Source of the DNA: Acidimangrovimonas sediminis | GTDB taxonomy: Bacteria; Pseudomonadota; Alphaproteobacteria; Rhodobacterales; Rhodobacteraceae | Length of the DNA: 38,022 nt | Direction of reading: 5' to 3' | Assembly (NCBI RefSeq): GCF_002871005.1 | Contig: NZ_PHSN01000023.1 | Span: 1-38,022 of the forward strand | Shown: positions 16,503 through 24,351 of the stretch, piece after piece | Position numbering within the stretch: the stretch's first letter is position 1 | How the letters are laid out: each line of letters begins with the position of its first letter | Position numbers and translations under genes: made by a program | The notes under the pieces: model-generated | Told to the model about the DNA's origin: nothing | What the model saw: the letters and a program-made list of their open reading frames with translations, nothing else | Database searches by the model: none

Positions 16503-16705
16503 GGCCGGGCCATATCCTCTTGTCGTTGCAGGTTGGTCCGGTGATAGCCGCCCTGCCTGACGCCAGGCTGAACGGCCGGGGCACCGGTGGTCAGCCCGTC
16601 GTGAACGGAATGCGAGCGGCCAACCGGCCCGGCACACCGGCCCCGGCCCGGAAGCCGGCAGACGACAGGCAGGCGGGGAGGTGGAGCCCCCGGGGGGAGG
16701 AGAGG
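16503..16705. promoter_or_regulatory. Divergent control region of the flavin unit and its two-component system
   Basis: These 203 bases separate the FMN-bind gene (minus) from the response regulator gene (plus) and must hold both promoters. An imperfect inverted repeat, GCCTG-ACG-CCAGGC, occurs near 16555-16568 and is a possible regulator site. No convincing -35/-10 pair stands out. The plus-strand ribosome site is GGGGGGAGGAGAGG ending at 16705. Confidence 0.4.
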
Positions 16706-17362
16706 ATGAGGATACTTCTGGTCGAGGACGACCCGGCCCTCGGGCAGGCTGTGCGCGAACATATCGCCGCGCTCGGCCACGGGGTCGACCTGTGCCCGAC
16801 TTTGGCCGATGCCGAGGCCGCGCTCGACACCGTGGCCTACGAGATGGCGGTGCTCGACCTCGGGCTGCCCGATGGCAGCGGCCTCGACCTGCTGCGCCGC
16901 CTGCGCCGCAGGGGCGGTACCCTGCCGGTGATCATCGTCACCGCCGTCGACCAGATCGCCCGCCGGATCGAAGGCCTCAACAGCGGCGCCGACGATTACA
17001 TCGTCAAGCCCTTCGACCTTGACGAGCTGGGCGCGCGGATCGCCTCGGTGCAGCGGCGCTATCGCGGCAATCCCAGCCCGCTGATCCGGGTCGCCGGGGC
17101 CGAGATCGACCTCGCCCGCCGGATCGTCAGCCGCGACGATGCCCGTGTCGACCTCACCGCCCGCGAATGGGCCGTCCTCGAACGGCTGCTGCGCCATCCC
17201 GGGGGCGTCGTGGCGAAGGCCGAGATCGAGGATTCGCTCTACGCCTTCGGGGCCGAGATCGAATCGAACGCGGTCGAAGTCTACATCAGCCGCCTGCGCA
17301 AGAAGCTTGGCCATGCCGCGATCGTCACCCTGCGCGGCGCCGGCTACCGGCTCGAGGTCTGA
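16706..17362 (+). CDS. OmpR-family response regulator
   Basis: A 218-residue regulator with an N-terminal receiver domain: acidic pair E7/D8 (VEDD), phospho-acceptor D51 (LDLGLP), switch T79 and K101 in YIVKPFD. The C-terminal winged-helix DNA-binding domain has DLTAREWAVLERLLRHPGGVV and ends VEVYISRLRKKLG...LRGAGYRLEV. The overall form is like QseB/PmrA/TctD. ATG 16706 is fixed by the strong adjacent ribosome site and by the canonical MRILLVEDD start. It is co-transcribed with the kinase gene 5 bases downstream and divergent from the FMN-bind operon, which is its most likely target. Confidence 0.92.
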   Translation: MRILLVEDDPALGQAVREHIAALGHGVDLCPTLADAEAALDTVAYEMAVLDLGLPDGSGLDLLRRLRRRGGTLPVIIVTAVDQIARRIEGLNSGADDYIVKPFDLDELGARIASVQRRYRGNPSPLIRVAGAEIDLARRIVSRDDARVDLTAREWAVLERLLRHPGGVVAKAEIEDSLYAFGAEIESNAVEVYISRLRKKLGHAAIVTLRGAGYRLEV

Positions 17363-17367
17363 ACGCT

Positions 17368-18831
17368 ATGGCCCCGCCCCTGTCCGCCCCCGCCCCCGCC
17401 GCCGCCCGTCCCCGCGCCGGATCCATCACCCGGCGGCTGATCCTGTGGCTGACCCTCGGCACCGTGGTGATGTGGTGCCTTGGCGTCGGCTATGCCAGCT
17501 TTGCCTCCTACCGCGGGCTGAACGCCGCCTTCGACCAGGTGCTGCGCCAGACCGCGCTCCGCATCCTGCCGCTGGCCGCCGATGACGCGGTCGGGCACGA
17601 ATCCGACGACGTGCGCGACATCGACAGGATGATGGACAGCGGCGGCGTGCACATCGGCTATGAGCTGACGGCCCCCGGCGGCAGGGTCCTGCTGCGCGAG
17701 CGCAACTCCCCCGACCTGCCGTTCCTCTCGGACCAGCCGCCCGGGTTCTCGACCGCGAACGGATACCGGCTGTTCCGGCGCACCGATCCGGCGTCGCGGC
17801 TGACCATCACCGTGGTCGAATCGATGCGCGACCGGCACCTTGCGCTGTATCGCAGCGTGCGGGCGATGATGCTGCCTCTCCTACCGCTGGTCGCGCTGAA
17901 CATCGTGCTGATCTGGCTGGCCGTGCGCGGCGCGATGCGCCCCATCGAACGCCTGCGCGCCGATATCGCGGCCCGCGACGGGCGCAACCTTGCCCCTCTC
18001 GACCAGACCGGCCAGCCGCGGGAGTTGCGCCCGATCGCCGATGCCGTGGGCCGGCTGATGGACCGCCTGCGCCACGCGCTCGATGCCGAGCGCGCCTTTT
18101 CGGCCAACAGCGCGCATGAGCTGCGGACGCCGATCGCCGGCGCGCTGGCCCAGACCCAGCGGCTGATCGCGGCCAGCCCGGACCCCGCCGTCCAGACCCG
18201 CGCCCGCGACATCGAGGCAACGCTGAAACGTCTCTCGCGGCTGTCCGACAAGCTTCTGCAGCTGTCGCGTGCCGACGCGGGCATCGGCACCGCCGAAGCC
18301 CCGGTAGACCTTGGTCCCGTGCTCGACATCGTGCTGCGCGATGCCGCCGCGCATCAGGACGCCACCCACCCCGGCGCCCTCCGTCGGATCGACTATCGCC
18401 CCACCGATGGCGGCCTGAGCGCCCCGATGGATGCCGACGCCTTCGCCATCGCGCTGCGCAACCTGCTGGAAAACGCGCTGGTCCACGGACCGGCCGACGA
18501 ACCAGTGACGATCGAGGTACTGCCCGGGTCGGGCGACACCGGCGCGGCGATCCGCATCGTCAACGGCGGCCCTGCGCTTCCGCCGGGGGCCCAGGCAGAG
18601 CTGACGCGCCGCTTCGCGCGGGGCGGCAGCGGGGCCGAGGGCTCGGGCCTCGGGCTTGCCATCGTGCAGGCCATCGTCGCGCAGAGCGGTGGCGCCCTGC
18701 GCCTGCTCTCGCCCGCCCCCGGGCGGAAGGACGGCGTCGCGGCGGAGCTGGAGCTGCCCCGGCTGCGGAAGGAGACCGCGGAAACCACGCCGAGGCCCCG
18801 CGGCGACAGCGCGGTCAGTGGCGGTCAGTAA
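17368..18831 (+). CDS. Sensor histidine kinase
   Basis: Membrane kinase, 487 residues. TM1 is at about residues 23-45 and TM2 at about 166-187, enclosing a periplasmic sensor of about 120 residues with no family I recognise. A HAMP-like segment follows (RPIERLRADIAARD), then the dimerisation/phosphotransfer helix with H250 in FSANSAHELRTPIAG. The ATPase domain has N369 (NLLENALVHG) and the G2 box GSGLGLAI (425-432). The layout is that of QseC/TctE-type kinases. ATG 17368 lies 5 bases after the regulator stop; the earlier open frame overlaps the regulator in another frame. The 3' end overlaps the convergent protease gene by 7 bases. The signal sensed is unknown. Confidence 0.9.
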   Translation: MAPPLSAPAPAAARPRAGSITRRLILWLTLGTVVMWCLGVGYASFASYRGLNAAFDQVLRQTALRILPLAADDAVGHESDDVRDIDRMMDSGGVHIGYELTAPGGRVLLRERNSPDLPFLSDQPPGFSTANGYRLFRRTDPASRLTITVVESMRDRHLALYRSVRAMMLPLLPLVALNIVLIWLAVRGAMRPIERLRADIAARDGRNLAPLDQTGQPRELRPIADAVGRLMDRLRHALDAERAFSANSAHELRTPIAGALAQTQRLIAASPDPAVQTRARDIEATLKRLSRLSDKLLQLSRADAGIGTAEAPVDLGPVLDIVLRDAAAHQDATHPGALRRIDYRPTDGGLSAPMDADAFAIALRNLLENALVHGPADEPVTIEVLPGSGDTGAAIRIVNGGPALPPGAQAELTRRFARGGSGAEGSGLGLAIVQAIVAQSGGALRLLSPAPGRKDGVAAELELPRLRKETAETTPRPRGDSAVSGGQ

Positions 18832-20237
18832 CTGAACTCAAGCGGCAGCACCCGGCCGCCGCGATAGATCCTGAGATCCCAGTAGGGGGTGCGCGCGAAC
18901 CCTGCTTGCGCCACCTCGGCCGGGCGCTGGATGTCCTGCCCATTGATCGCAAGGATCACGTCGCCCACCTTCATCCCCGTGTGCAACGCATAACCCGCAA
19001 GGCGCGTCACGACCACGCCATGGGCATTCTCGGGCAGGCCCATCTCTTCGATCACCGCGGGGTTGATGCGCGACAGCGAGAGGCCCGCGAAGACGTTGCC
19101 CGCCGAGGTGATCGTCATCGCCTCGCGCTGCGGTACCTCGGGCGGCGCCTTGAGCGCGAGGCTGGCGCTGCGCCTCGTTCCCCGGTGCAGGTAGCTGACC
19201 TGCGCCCGCGCGCCCACGCCCAGCGTCATCAGCCGGTATTGCATCTCCTGTGGGCTGTTCACCGCGAAGCCGTCGATCGACAGCACGACATCGCCCCGCC
19301 CAAGCCCCGCCTCGGCCAGCGGGCTGCCGGCGGCGAAGGCCGACAGCAGCACCCCCTCGGGCCGGTCGAGGCCCAGGCTCTCGGCCAGGCTTGCATCGAC
19401 GCTTTGCGCCTTGGCCCCGGTCCAGGGGCGCTGAAAGCGGCGCGCGCCCGCCTTTGCCTGTGCAAGGAATTGCGCGACAAGGTTCGACGGGATCGCGAAG
19501 CCGATGCCGTTCGACCCGCCCGACCGCGTCAGGATCGACGAGTTGATGCCGACCAGGCGGCCGCCCATGCCCACCAGCGCGCCACCGGAATTGCCCGGGT
19601 TGATCGCCGCATCTGTCTGGATGAAATACCCCCGCCCGCCGAACGACAGCCCCGACCGCGCCAGCCCCGAGATGATCCCGTTCGACACGGTCTGCCCGAT
19701 GCCGAACGGGTTGCCGATCGCCAGTACCAGTTCCCCCACCTCGACCGTGTCGGAATTGCGCAGCGCAAGCGACGGCAGGCCCTGCGCGCCCTCGAGCTTG
19801 AGCACCGCCAGATCCAGCCGCTTGTCGGCAAGCACCACATGCGCCGCGAATTCCCGCCGGTCGTTCAGCGCGACCCGGATCTGCGTCGCCTGCCCGACGA
19901 CATGATAATTCGACACCACCAACCCGTCAGACGACAGGATCACGCCAGAGCCGAGCGAGTTCTGTACCCGCGGCCGCCCCGGACCGAGTTCACGGAACAG
20001 CTCGGAAAAGAACGGATCCCCGGCGAAGGGGCTTTGCTGCTGCACCACCTGCTTGGCGAAGATGTTGACCACGGCCGGCGCGGCCTCCTTCACCACCGGC
20101 ACGAAGGACAGGGTGACCTGCGCCCGGTTCTGCGGTACCTGCGCTTCTGCCGCCACGGGCGATGCCGAGGCCAGCGCCAGGCACAGCGCAACCACCGGCG
20201 CGGCAAACAGGGTACGAAGGGGCGCGAGGGCAGTCAT
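18825..20237 (-). CDS. Periplasmic Do-like (DegP/DegQ) serine protease
   Basis: HtrA-family protein quality-control protease of 470 residues. It has a signal peptide (hydrophobic FAAPVVALCLALASA, cut near VAA-E at residue 30) and a trypsin-like domain with catalytic triad H112 (SNYHVVG), D142 (RLDLAVLK) and S217 (NPGNSGGALVG). Two C-terminal PDZ domains begin near GVLLSAFAAGSPLAEAGLGRGD and GVVVTRLAGYALHTGMKVGD. ATG 20237 is chosen because it starts the signal peptide; the longer frame is in poorly coding DNA. It is on the same strand as rplQ and converges with the kinase gene. Whether it is DegP, DegQ or DegS-like in substrate choice cannot be told from sequence. Confidence 0.92.
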   Translation of the reverse strand: MTALAPLRTLFAAPVVALCLALASASPVAAEAQVPQNRAQVTLSFVPVVKEAAPAVVNIFAKQVVQQQSPFAGDPFFSELFRELGPGRPRVQNSLGSGVILSSDGLVVSNYHVVGQATQIRVALNDRREFAAHVVLADKRLDLAVLKLEGAQGLPSLALRNSDTVEVGELVLAIGNPFGIGQTVSNGIISGLARSGLSFGGRGYFIQTDAAINPGNSGGALVGMGGRLVGINSSILTRSGGSNGIGFAIPSNLVAQFLAQAKAGARRFQRPWTGAKAQSVDASLAESLGLDRPEGVLLSAFAAGSPLAEAGLGRGDVVLSIDGFAVNSPQEMQYRLMTLGVGARAQVSYLHRGTRRSASLALKAPPEVPQREAMTITSAGNVFAGLSLSRINPAVIEEMGLPENAHGVVVTRLAGYALHTGMKVGDVILAINGQDIQRPAEVAQAGFARTPYWDLRIYRGGRVLPLEFSY

Positions 20238-20690
20238 GGCGGCTCCGGTCTGGTCGCGCCAAGCTTGCCACCCCGCGGCGCCCGGATGAACCCCTTTCCG
20301 GCGACCGGGGCGGGCGGTGCTCCCGGCCCTCTCGGCCCAGGATGTCGCGCGGGCGCCGCGCCGCCCGGCCCGTGGAGCTTGTCCCGCTTTCGGCGATCGG
20401 GACGTCGTTGAGCGAGGCGCTTCGCCGCTGCAACACGTCGTCGATTTCGATTTCCCGCCGCGCGCACCAAAGCCGCGGAGCCACTGGCAGGCACCACCGC
20501 GGGGGCCGCCTCCGGTCTCACCGTACCCGGGGAGAATCGAGCCCCCCGCACCTTCCTGAACAGGGCACACGCCTCAGGCAGGCAGACCAGCGCCGCCGCC
20601 TCGGCACGTTCGCGACCGACCTTCCGGCGCGCCTTTGGCACGCAGGGCGCCCCGCAGCTCTATGGTCGCCGGCCCCACCGCCACCTGTAC
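20238..20690. other. Non-coding or degenerate region between rplQ terminator and protease gene
   Basis: About 450 bases, bounded by the rplQ terminator, contain long open frames on both strands. None shows a recognisable domain, a signal peptide joined to the protease, or a good ribosome site. The region is very GC-rich, so open frames are expected by chance. It must contain the protease promoter. I looked for tRNA-like folds around 20515-20575 and found no complete cloverleaf. Confidence 0.45.
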
Positions 20691-20698
20691 CGAAATGC

Positions 20699-20727
20699 AA
20701 AAGGGCCCGCCGAGTACCGGCGGGCCC
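20699..20727 (-). terminator. Rho-independent terminator after rplQ
   Basis: A perfect 10-base stem pairs GGGCCCGCCG (20703-20712) with CGGCGGGCCC (20718-20727) around a 5-base loop. On the minus strand it is followed by TTTT (20702-20699). It lies about 40 bases past the rplQ stop and closes the ribosomal cluster. Confidence 0.85.
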
Positions 20728-20764
20728 CTGAAAATCCTGCAGGCGCAGTGGCGCCCAGCGAGGC

Positions 20765-21184
20765 TCAATCCTCGGCGTCTTCCATCGCTTCGACGCGGGC
20801 CTTGTCGGCGGCGCCTTTCGCGGCGGTGTCACGCTCGACGAATTCGATGATCGCCATCGGCGCCATGTCGCCATAGCGGAAGCCGGCCTTCAGGACGCGG
20901 ATGTAGCCACCCTGACGGTCCTTGTAGCGCGGGCCCAGCACGTCGAAAAGCTTGGCAACGACGGCATCCTGCTTGAGCTGCGAGGCGGCCTGACGGCGGG
21001 CGTGCAGATCGCCGCGCTTGGCGAGCGTGATCAGCTTCTCGACGATCGGGCGCAGTTCCTTGGCCTTGGGCAGCGTGGTCTTGATCTGCTCATGCTCGAT
21101 CAGCGAGCCGGCCATATTGGCGAACAGCGCCTTGCGGTGTTCGTGGGTACGGTTCAGGCGGCGGTAACCGCGGGCGTGACGCAT
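20765..21184 (-). CDS. rplQ: 50S ribosomal protein L17
   Basis: L17 is an early-assembling 50S protein near the exit tunnel. From ATG 21184 the 139-residue protein begins [20 protein letters not shown]. It has [33 protein letters not shown] and [20 protein letters not shown], all standard for the family, then an Ala/Glu-rich acidic tail. AGGAGAA precedes the ATG; the 13 extra codons of the longer frame are not family-like. In most bacteria rplQ directly follows rpoA. Here a sulfotransferase-like gene and a terminator stand between them, so it needs its own promoter, probably shared with that gene. Confidence 0.96.
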   Translation of the reverse strand: MRHARGYRRLNRTHEHRKALFANMAGSLIEHEQIKTTLPKAKELRPIVEKLITLAKRGDLHARRQAASQLKQDAVVAKLFDVLGPRYKDRQGGYIRVLKAGFRYGDMAPMAIIEFVERDTAAKGAADKARVEAMEDAED

Positions 21185-21285
21185 CGTGTTTCTCCTAGCG
21201 TTTTGCTTTGTCCGGCACCCCATGCGTGCGGGGCGCGCTCCTTGGGGCCCTCATGGCCCGTTCCCCGTTTCGGGAACGCCGCTCC

Positions 21286-21957
21286 CTACACGGAGGCATC
21301 GCTTTTGTAAACCCCGTGTTTGCGGGGCGCCGAGTCCTCCGGCACGGTCAGATGATCGCCGTAGACCCGCGCCTCGAGTTCGGCCCAGAGCGGGTTGGCG
21401 GCATAGAGGGCGCGCAGCTCCGCCGCGGTGAACCAGAAACCCGGATCCTTGATGTATTCCAGCGTCGTGGCGTTGACCCGATCCCGGGCGCGGCGCCGGG
21501 GCACCGTAATGCCGAAGGCCGCCGGAATATCCTCGGCCAGGTGTTCCGTCCGCAGCCAATGGGTCACGCCGGGCAGGTAACGCGCCAGCTCGTCATCGGC
21601 GCGGCGCAGGGGTTTCGGCACGCCCAGGGGCACCGGACGGAACCGACCGGAGACCAGCACCTCGCGACGCACGATCGCCTCGGGGCCGTAACGCTGCACT
21701 TCGAAATGCACCCGGCTGAGCAGCCAGAGCGGCAGGCGCCGGATGTTGGCGACCACGGCCCGGCCACGGGGCGCGAATCCCTCGACCCGGGCGGCGCGAT
21801 CGGCCAGACCGTCGTGCCAGATCACCGGCAGGCCGGGCGCCACAGCATCGAAGACGACCTCCGGGTCGTCCTCGAAGGCGGCATGCAGGATCTTCTCGGT
21901 CGCGGTCCCCGCGCATTTCGGCACATGCAGCCAGATCCATCGGTCGCTGACGATCAT
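21286..21957 (-). CDS. Sulfotransferase-like protein inserted between rpoA and rplQ
   Basis: A 223-residue cytoplasmic protein. Its N-terminus, WIWLHVPKCAGTATEKIL, matches the PAPS-binding loop pattern of sulfotransferases (H-x-P-K-x-A-G-T), the only strong family sign. The remaining sequence (TLEYIKDPGFWFTAAELRALYAANPLWAELEARVYG) is like the C-terminal ends of bacterial sulfotransferase-family proteins in which few other motifs survive. Substrate unknown. The start is at ATG 21957, with AGGGG about 10 bases upstream. It is downstream of the rpoA terminator and 101 bases upstream of rplQ on the same strand. PAPS-binding would need a functional test, because the second (3'-phosphate) motif is not obvious. 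Confidence 0.7.
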   Translation of the reverse strand: MIVSDRWIWLHVPKCAGTATEKILHAAFEDDPEVVFDAVAPGLPVIWHDGLADRAARVEGFAPRGRAVVANIRRLPLWLLSRVHFEVQRYGPEAIVRREVLVSGRFRPVPLGVPKPLRRADDELARYLPGVTHWLRTEHLAEDIPAAFGITVPRRRARDRVNATTLEYIKDPGFWFTAAELRALYAANPLWAELEARVYGDHLTVPEDSAPRKHGVYKSDASV

Positions 21958-22110
21958 TTCTCAAGACCCCTGTTCCTCGGGGCCACCCTAGGCGCGGCAG
22001 GGTTAATAATCCGTTGGCGGGCGGCCTCCTCGGGTGGTTCGCGCCTCGTCGGCGGATCCCGGCGAGTAGAAGCGACGCGCACGACGCGGCGCGGCACGGA
22101 CGCCGCAAAC

Positions 22111-22140
22111 GAAAACGGCGGCCCCGTGGGGGCCCGCCGT
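22111..22140 (-). terminator. Rho-independent terminator after rpoA
   Basis: ACGGCGG plus CCCC (22115-22125) pairs with GGGG plus CCGCCGT (22129-22140, one bulged base) around the loop GTG. On the minus strand a TTTT run (22115-22112) overlaps and follows the stem. It lies about 20 bases past the rpoA stop, so rpsM-rpsK-rpoA transcripts should end before the sulfotransferase-like gene. Confidence 0.8.
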
Positions 22141-22161
22141 CTATCCTTGCCGTGGCGTCTC

Positions 22162-23178
22162 TCAGAACTGGTCTTCGAAACGCTTGGCCAGATCCTCGAT
22201 GTTCTCCGGCGGCCAGTCCTCGACATCCATCCCGAGGTGCAGGCCCATGCCCGAGAGCACTTCCTTGATCTCGTTGAGCGACTTGCGGCCGAAGTTCGGC
22301 GTGCGCAGCATCTCGGCCTCGGTCTTCTGGATCAGATCGCCGATGTAGACGATGTTGTCGTTCTTCAGGCAGTTCGCCGAACGCACCGACAGCTCCAGCT
22401 CGTCGACTTTCTTGAGCAGCAGCGGGTTGAACTCCAGCCCCTCGTCTTCCGAACCGCGCGAGGCCGATTCCGGCTCGTCGAAGTTCACGAAGATCGACAG
22501 CTGGTCCTGAAGGATGCGTGCGGCGAAGGCCACCGCGTCATCAGGCGTCAGCGAGCCGTCGGTTTCCACCTTCAGCGTCAGCTTGTCGTAGTCCAGCACC
22601 TGGCCCTCACGGGTGGGCGTGACCTCGTACGAGACCTTCTTGACCGGCGAATAGATCGCGTCGATCGGAATCAGCCCGATCGGCGCATCCTCGGGGCGGT
22701 TCTTGTCGGCCGCCACGTAGCCCTTGCCGGTCGAGACCGTCAGCTCCATGAACAGGTCGGCGCCGTCATCGAGGTGGCAGATCACGTGATCCTTGTTCAG
22801 GACCTCGATCCCCGCGGTTTCGGCGATGTCGCCGGCGGTGACGACACCCGGGCCCTTGGCCGAGATCGACAGGCGCTTCGGCCCCTCGACGTCCATGCGC
22901 AGCGCGACGCCCTTGAGGTTCAGCACGATATCGGTCACATCCTCGCGCACGCCGGTGACGGACGAGAATTCATGCAGCACGTTGTCGATCTGCACGCTGG
23001 TGATCGCGGCGCCCTGAAGCGACGACAGTAGAACCCGGCGCAGGGCGTTGCCCAGCGTCAGGCCGAAGCCCCGCTCCAGCGGCTCGGCAACGACCGTCGC
23101 CTGACGGCCCGCGTCGGCACCCGGCCGAACCTCGAGCTGCGTCGGTTTGATCAGTTCCTGCCAGTTCTTGTGGATCAT
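22162..23178 (-). CDS. rpoA: RNA polymerase alpha subunit
   Basis: Alpha dimer that nucleates RNA polymerase assembly and contacts activators and UP elements. The 338-residue protein has the N-terminal assembly domain ([25 protein letters not shown], residues about 38-62) and a flexible linker. The C-terminal DNA-binding domain has the conserved [11 protein letters not shown], containing the arginine equivalent to E. coli R265, and [19 protein letters not shown] 23178 is chosen over 23193 because [12 protein letters not shown] is the family start and GGAGG lies 8 bases upstream. It is 115 bases downstream of rpsK in the alpha operon and is followed by a strong terminator. Confidence 0.98.
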   Translation of the reverse strand: MIHKNWQELIKPTQLEVRPGADAGRQATVVAEPLERGFGLTLGNALRRVLLSSLQGAAITSVQIDNVLHEFSSVTGVREDVTDIVLNLKGVALRMDVEGPKRLSISAKGPGVVTAGDIAETAGIEVLNKDHVICHLDDGADLFMELTVSTGKGYVAADKNRPEDAPIGLIPIDAIYSPVKKVSYEVTPTREGQVLDYDKLTLKVETDGSLTPDDAVAFAARILQDQLSIFVNFDEPESASRGSEDEGLEFNPLLLKKVDELELSVRSANCLKNDNIVYIGDLIQKTEAEMLRTPNFGRKSLNEIKEVLSGMGLHLGMDVEDWPPENIEDLAKRFEDQF

Positions 23179-23293
23179 GCGTATCGCCTCCATTCCTGTC
23201 CGCTGCCCATGTCCGTAGCGGCGGACGCCCGAGGGTCATAAATGACGAACCCGGGCCGTGCGGCATGGCACGGCCCAGGCGAAAACCATTAGG

Positions 23294-23683
23294 TCAGACG
23301 CGGCGGCGCTTCGGCGGACGGCAGCCGTTGTGCGCAAGCGGCGTCACGTCGCGGATCGAGGTGATGGTCAGGCCGACCGCGGCCAGCGCGCGCAGCGCCG
23401 ATTCGCGACCGCCACCCGGGCCCTGCACTTCGACTTCCAGCGTCTTCACGCCATGTTCCTGCGCCTTGCGGCCGGCATCCTCGGCAGCCATCTGGGCGGC
23501 GTAGGGCGTCGACTTGCGCGAGCCCTTGAAGCCCATCGTGCCGGCCGACGACCACGAGATCGCGTTGCCCTGCACGTCCGAGATCAGGATCTTGGTGTTG
23601 TTGAAGGACGAGTTCACATGCGCCACGCCAGCGGCGATGTTCTTGCGTTCCTTGCGCTTCATGCGCACCTTATCGCGTGCCAT
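23294..23683 (-). CDS. rpsK: 30S ribosomal protein S11
   Basis: S11 lies on the 30S platform and shapes the mRNA exit region near the Shine-Dalgarno helix. The 129-residue protein has the family segments [47 protein letters not shown] and the C-terminal [20 protein letters not shown], including the Asn-Gly in HNGCRPP. It starts 15 bases after rpsM in the usual alpha-operon order. Nothing unusual in length or motifs. Confidence 0.98.
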   Translation of the reverse strand: MARDKVRMKRKERKNIAAGVAHVNSSFNNTKILISDVQGNAISWSSAGTMGFKGSRKSTPYAAQMAAEDAGRKAQEHGVKTLEVEVQGPGGGRESALRALAAVGLTITSIRDVTPLAHNGCRPPKRRRV

Positions 23684-23698
23684 AACTGCTGCCCTCCC

Positions 23699-24067
23699 TT
23701 ACTTCTTCTTGCCGGCAATGGCCTTCGCGGGGCCTTTGCGGGTACGAGCGTTGGTGTGGGTGCGCTGACCGCGCACGGGCAGGTTGCGGCGATGGCGCAG
23801 GCCGCGGTAGCAGCCGAGGTCCATCAGACGCTTGATGTTGGTCGCGACTTCCCGGCGAAGATCGCCTTCCACGGAGATGTTGCCGTCGATGTGCTCGCGG
23901 ATCGCCAGCACTTCGGCGTCCGACAGTTCATTGACGCGACGGGTCAGGTCGATGTTGACCGCCTTGCAAATTTCCTCGGCCGTGTGTTGGCCGATGCCGT
24001 GGATGTAGGTGAGCGCGATGGGAACGCGCTTTCCCGTCGGGATGTTGACGCCAGCGATTCGAGCCAA
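23699..24067 (-). CDS. rpsM: 30S ribosomal protein S13
   Basis: S13 sits at the top of the 30S head, contacts L5 and the P-site tRNA. The 122-residue protein begins [26 protein letters not shown], has the helix-two-turn-helix region [11 protein letters not shown], and ends with the basic tail [27 protein letters not shown] that reaches the tRNA. The ribosome site AAAGGAAAG precedes the ATG. It is separated from adk by 284 bases with a leader hairpin and a candidate promoter, and so is likely the first gene of an rpsM-rpsK-rpoA unit. Confidence 0.98.
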   Translation of the reverse strand: MARIAGVNIPTGKRVPIALTYIHGIGQHTAEEICKAVNIDLTRRVNELSDAEVLAIREHIDGNISVEGDLRREVATNIKRLMDLGCYRGLRHRRNLPVRGQRTHTNARTRKGPAKAIAGKKK

Positions 24068-24120
24068 TTTCTTTCCTTTCGACGCGGTTCCGTAGTCCCA
24101 GAACCTTTTTTCACGATCGA

Positions 24121-24141
24121 GGCCCGCGTCACGCGCGGGCC
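24121..24141 (-). promoter_or_regulatory. Leader hairpin upstream of rpsM
   Basis: GGCCCGCG (24121-24128) pairs perfectly with CGCGGGCC (24134-24141) around a 5-base loop, 54 bases before the rpsM start. No T run follows on the minus strand. It lies in the predicted 5' leader and could be a target of ribosomal-protein feedback; that is inference. Confidence 0.4.
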
Positions 24142-24188
24142 AGTTCCGTCACCTTGATGTCAAGATGATTCTCCTGCGAGACGCCGTG

Positions 24189-24216
24189 ACCTAAGGGGTT
24201 TTCACCCTAACGTCAA
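24189..24216 (-). promoter_or_regulatory. Candidate rpsM-rpsK-rpoA promoter
   Basis: On the minus strand TTGACG (24216-24211) is followed after 16 bases by TTAGGT (24194-24189). The -35 matches five of six consensus bases; the -10 is weaker. Position between adk and rpsM fits an internal promoter of the ribosomal cluster. Confidence 0.4.
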
Positions 24217-24351
24217 GGGCCCCGCAGTTTCGGGTTGCAGGTCGGTCCAACTTGCCGCACCGGAGGTGGGAACCAACACCGCCCACGGATGGCATCTGAC
24301 CACCCCGGACGGCAAGGCCGAAGCCCCTGCCCCGGGGGCCGGACCTGTCTG

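Noticed and set aside
16520-16705. N-terminal extension of the response regulator from an upstream ATG
   Set aside because: It covers the divergent control region; the strong ribosome site and canonical receiver start are at 16706.
20515-20575. A stretch resembling the T-arm of a minus-strand tRNA (GGGG...ATCGAG...CCCC)
   Set aside because: No matching acceptor, anticodon or D arm could be folded around it.
21259-21278. Hairpin CGTTCCC/GGGAACG between the sulfotransferase-like gene and rplQ
   Set aside because: No T run on the minus strand and a GC-rich flank; not enough to call a terminator.
21286-22161. Recent mobile-element insertion as the cause of the rpoA-rplQ break
   Set aside because: No terminal repeats, transposase remnants or target duplications were seen around the inserted gene.
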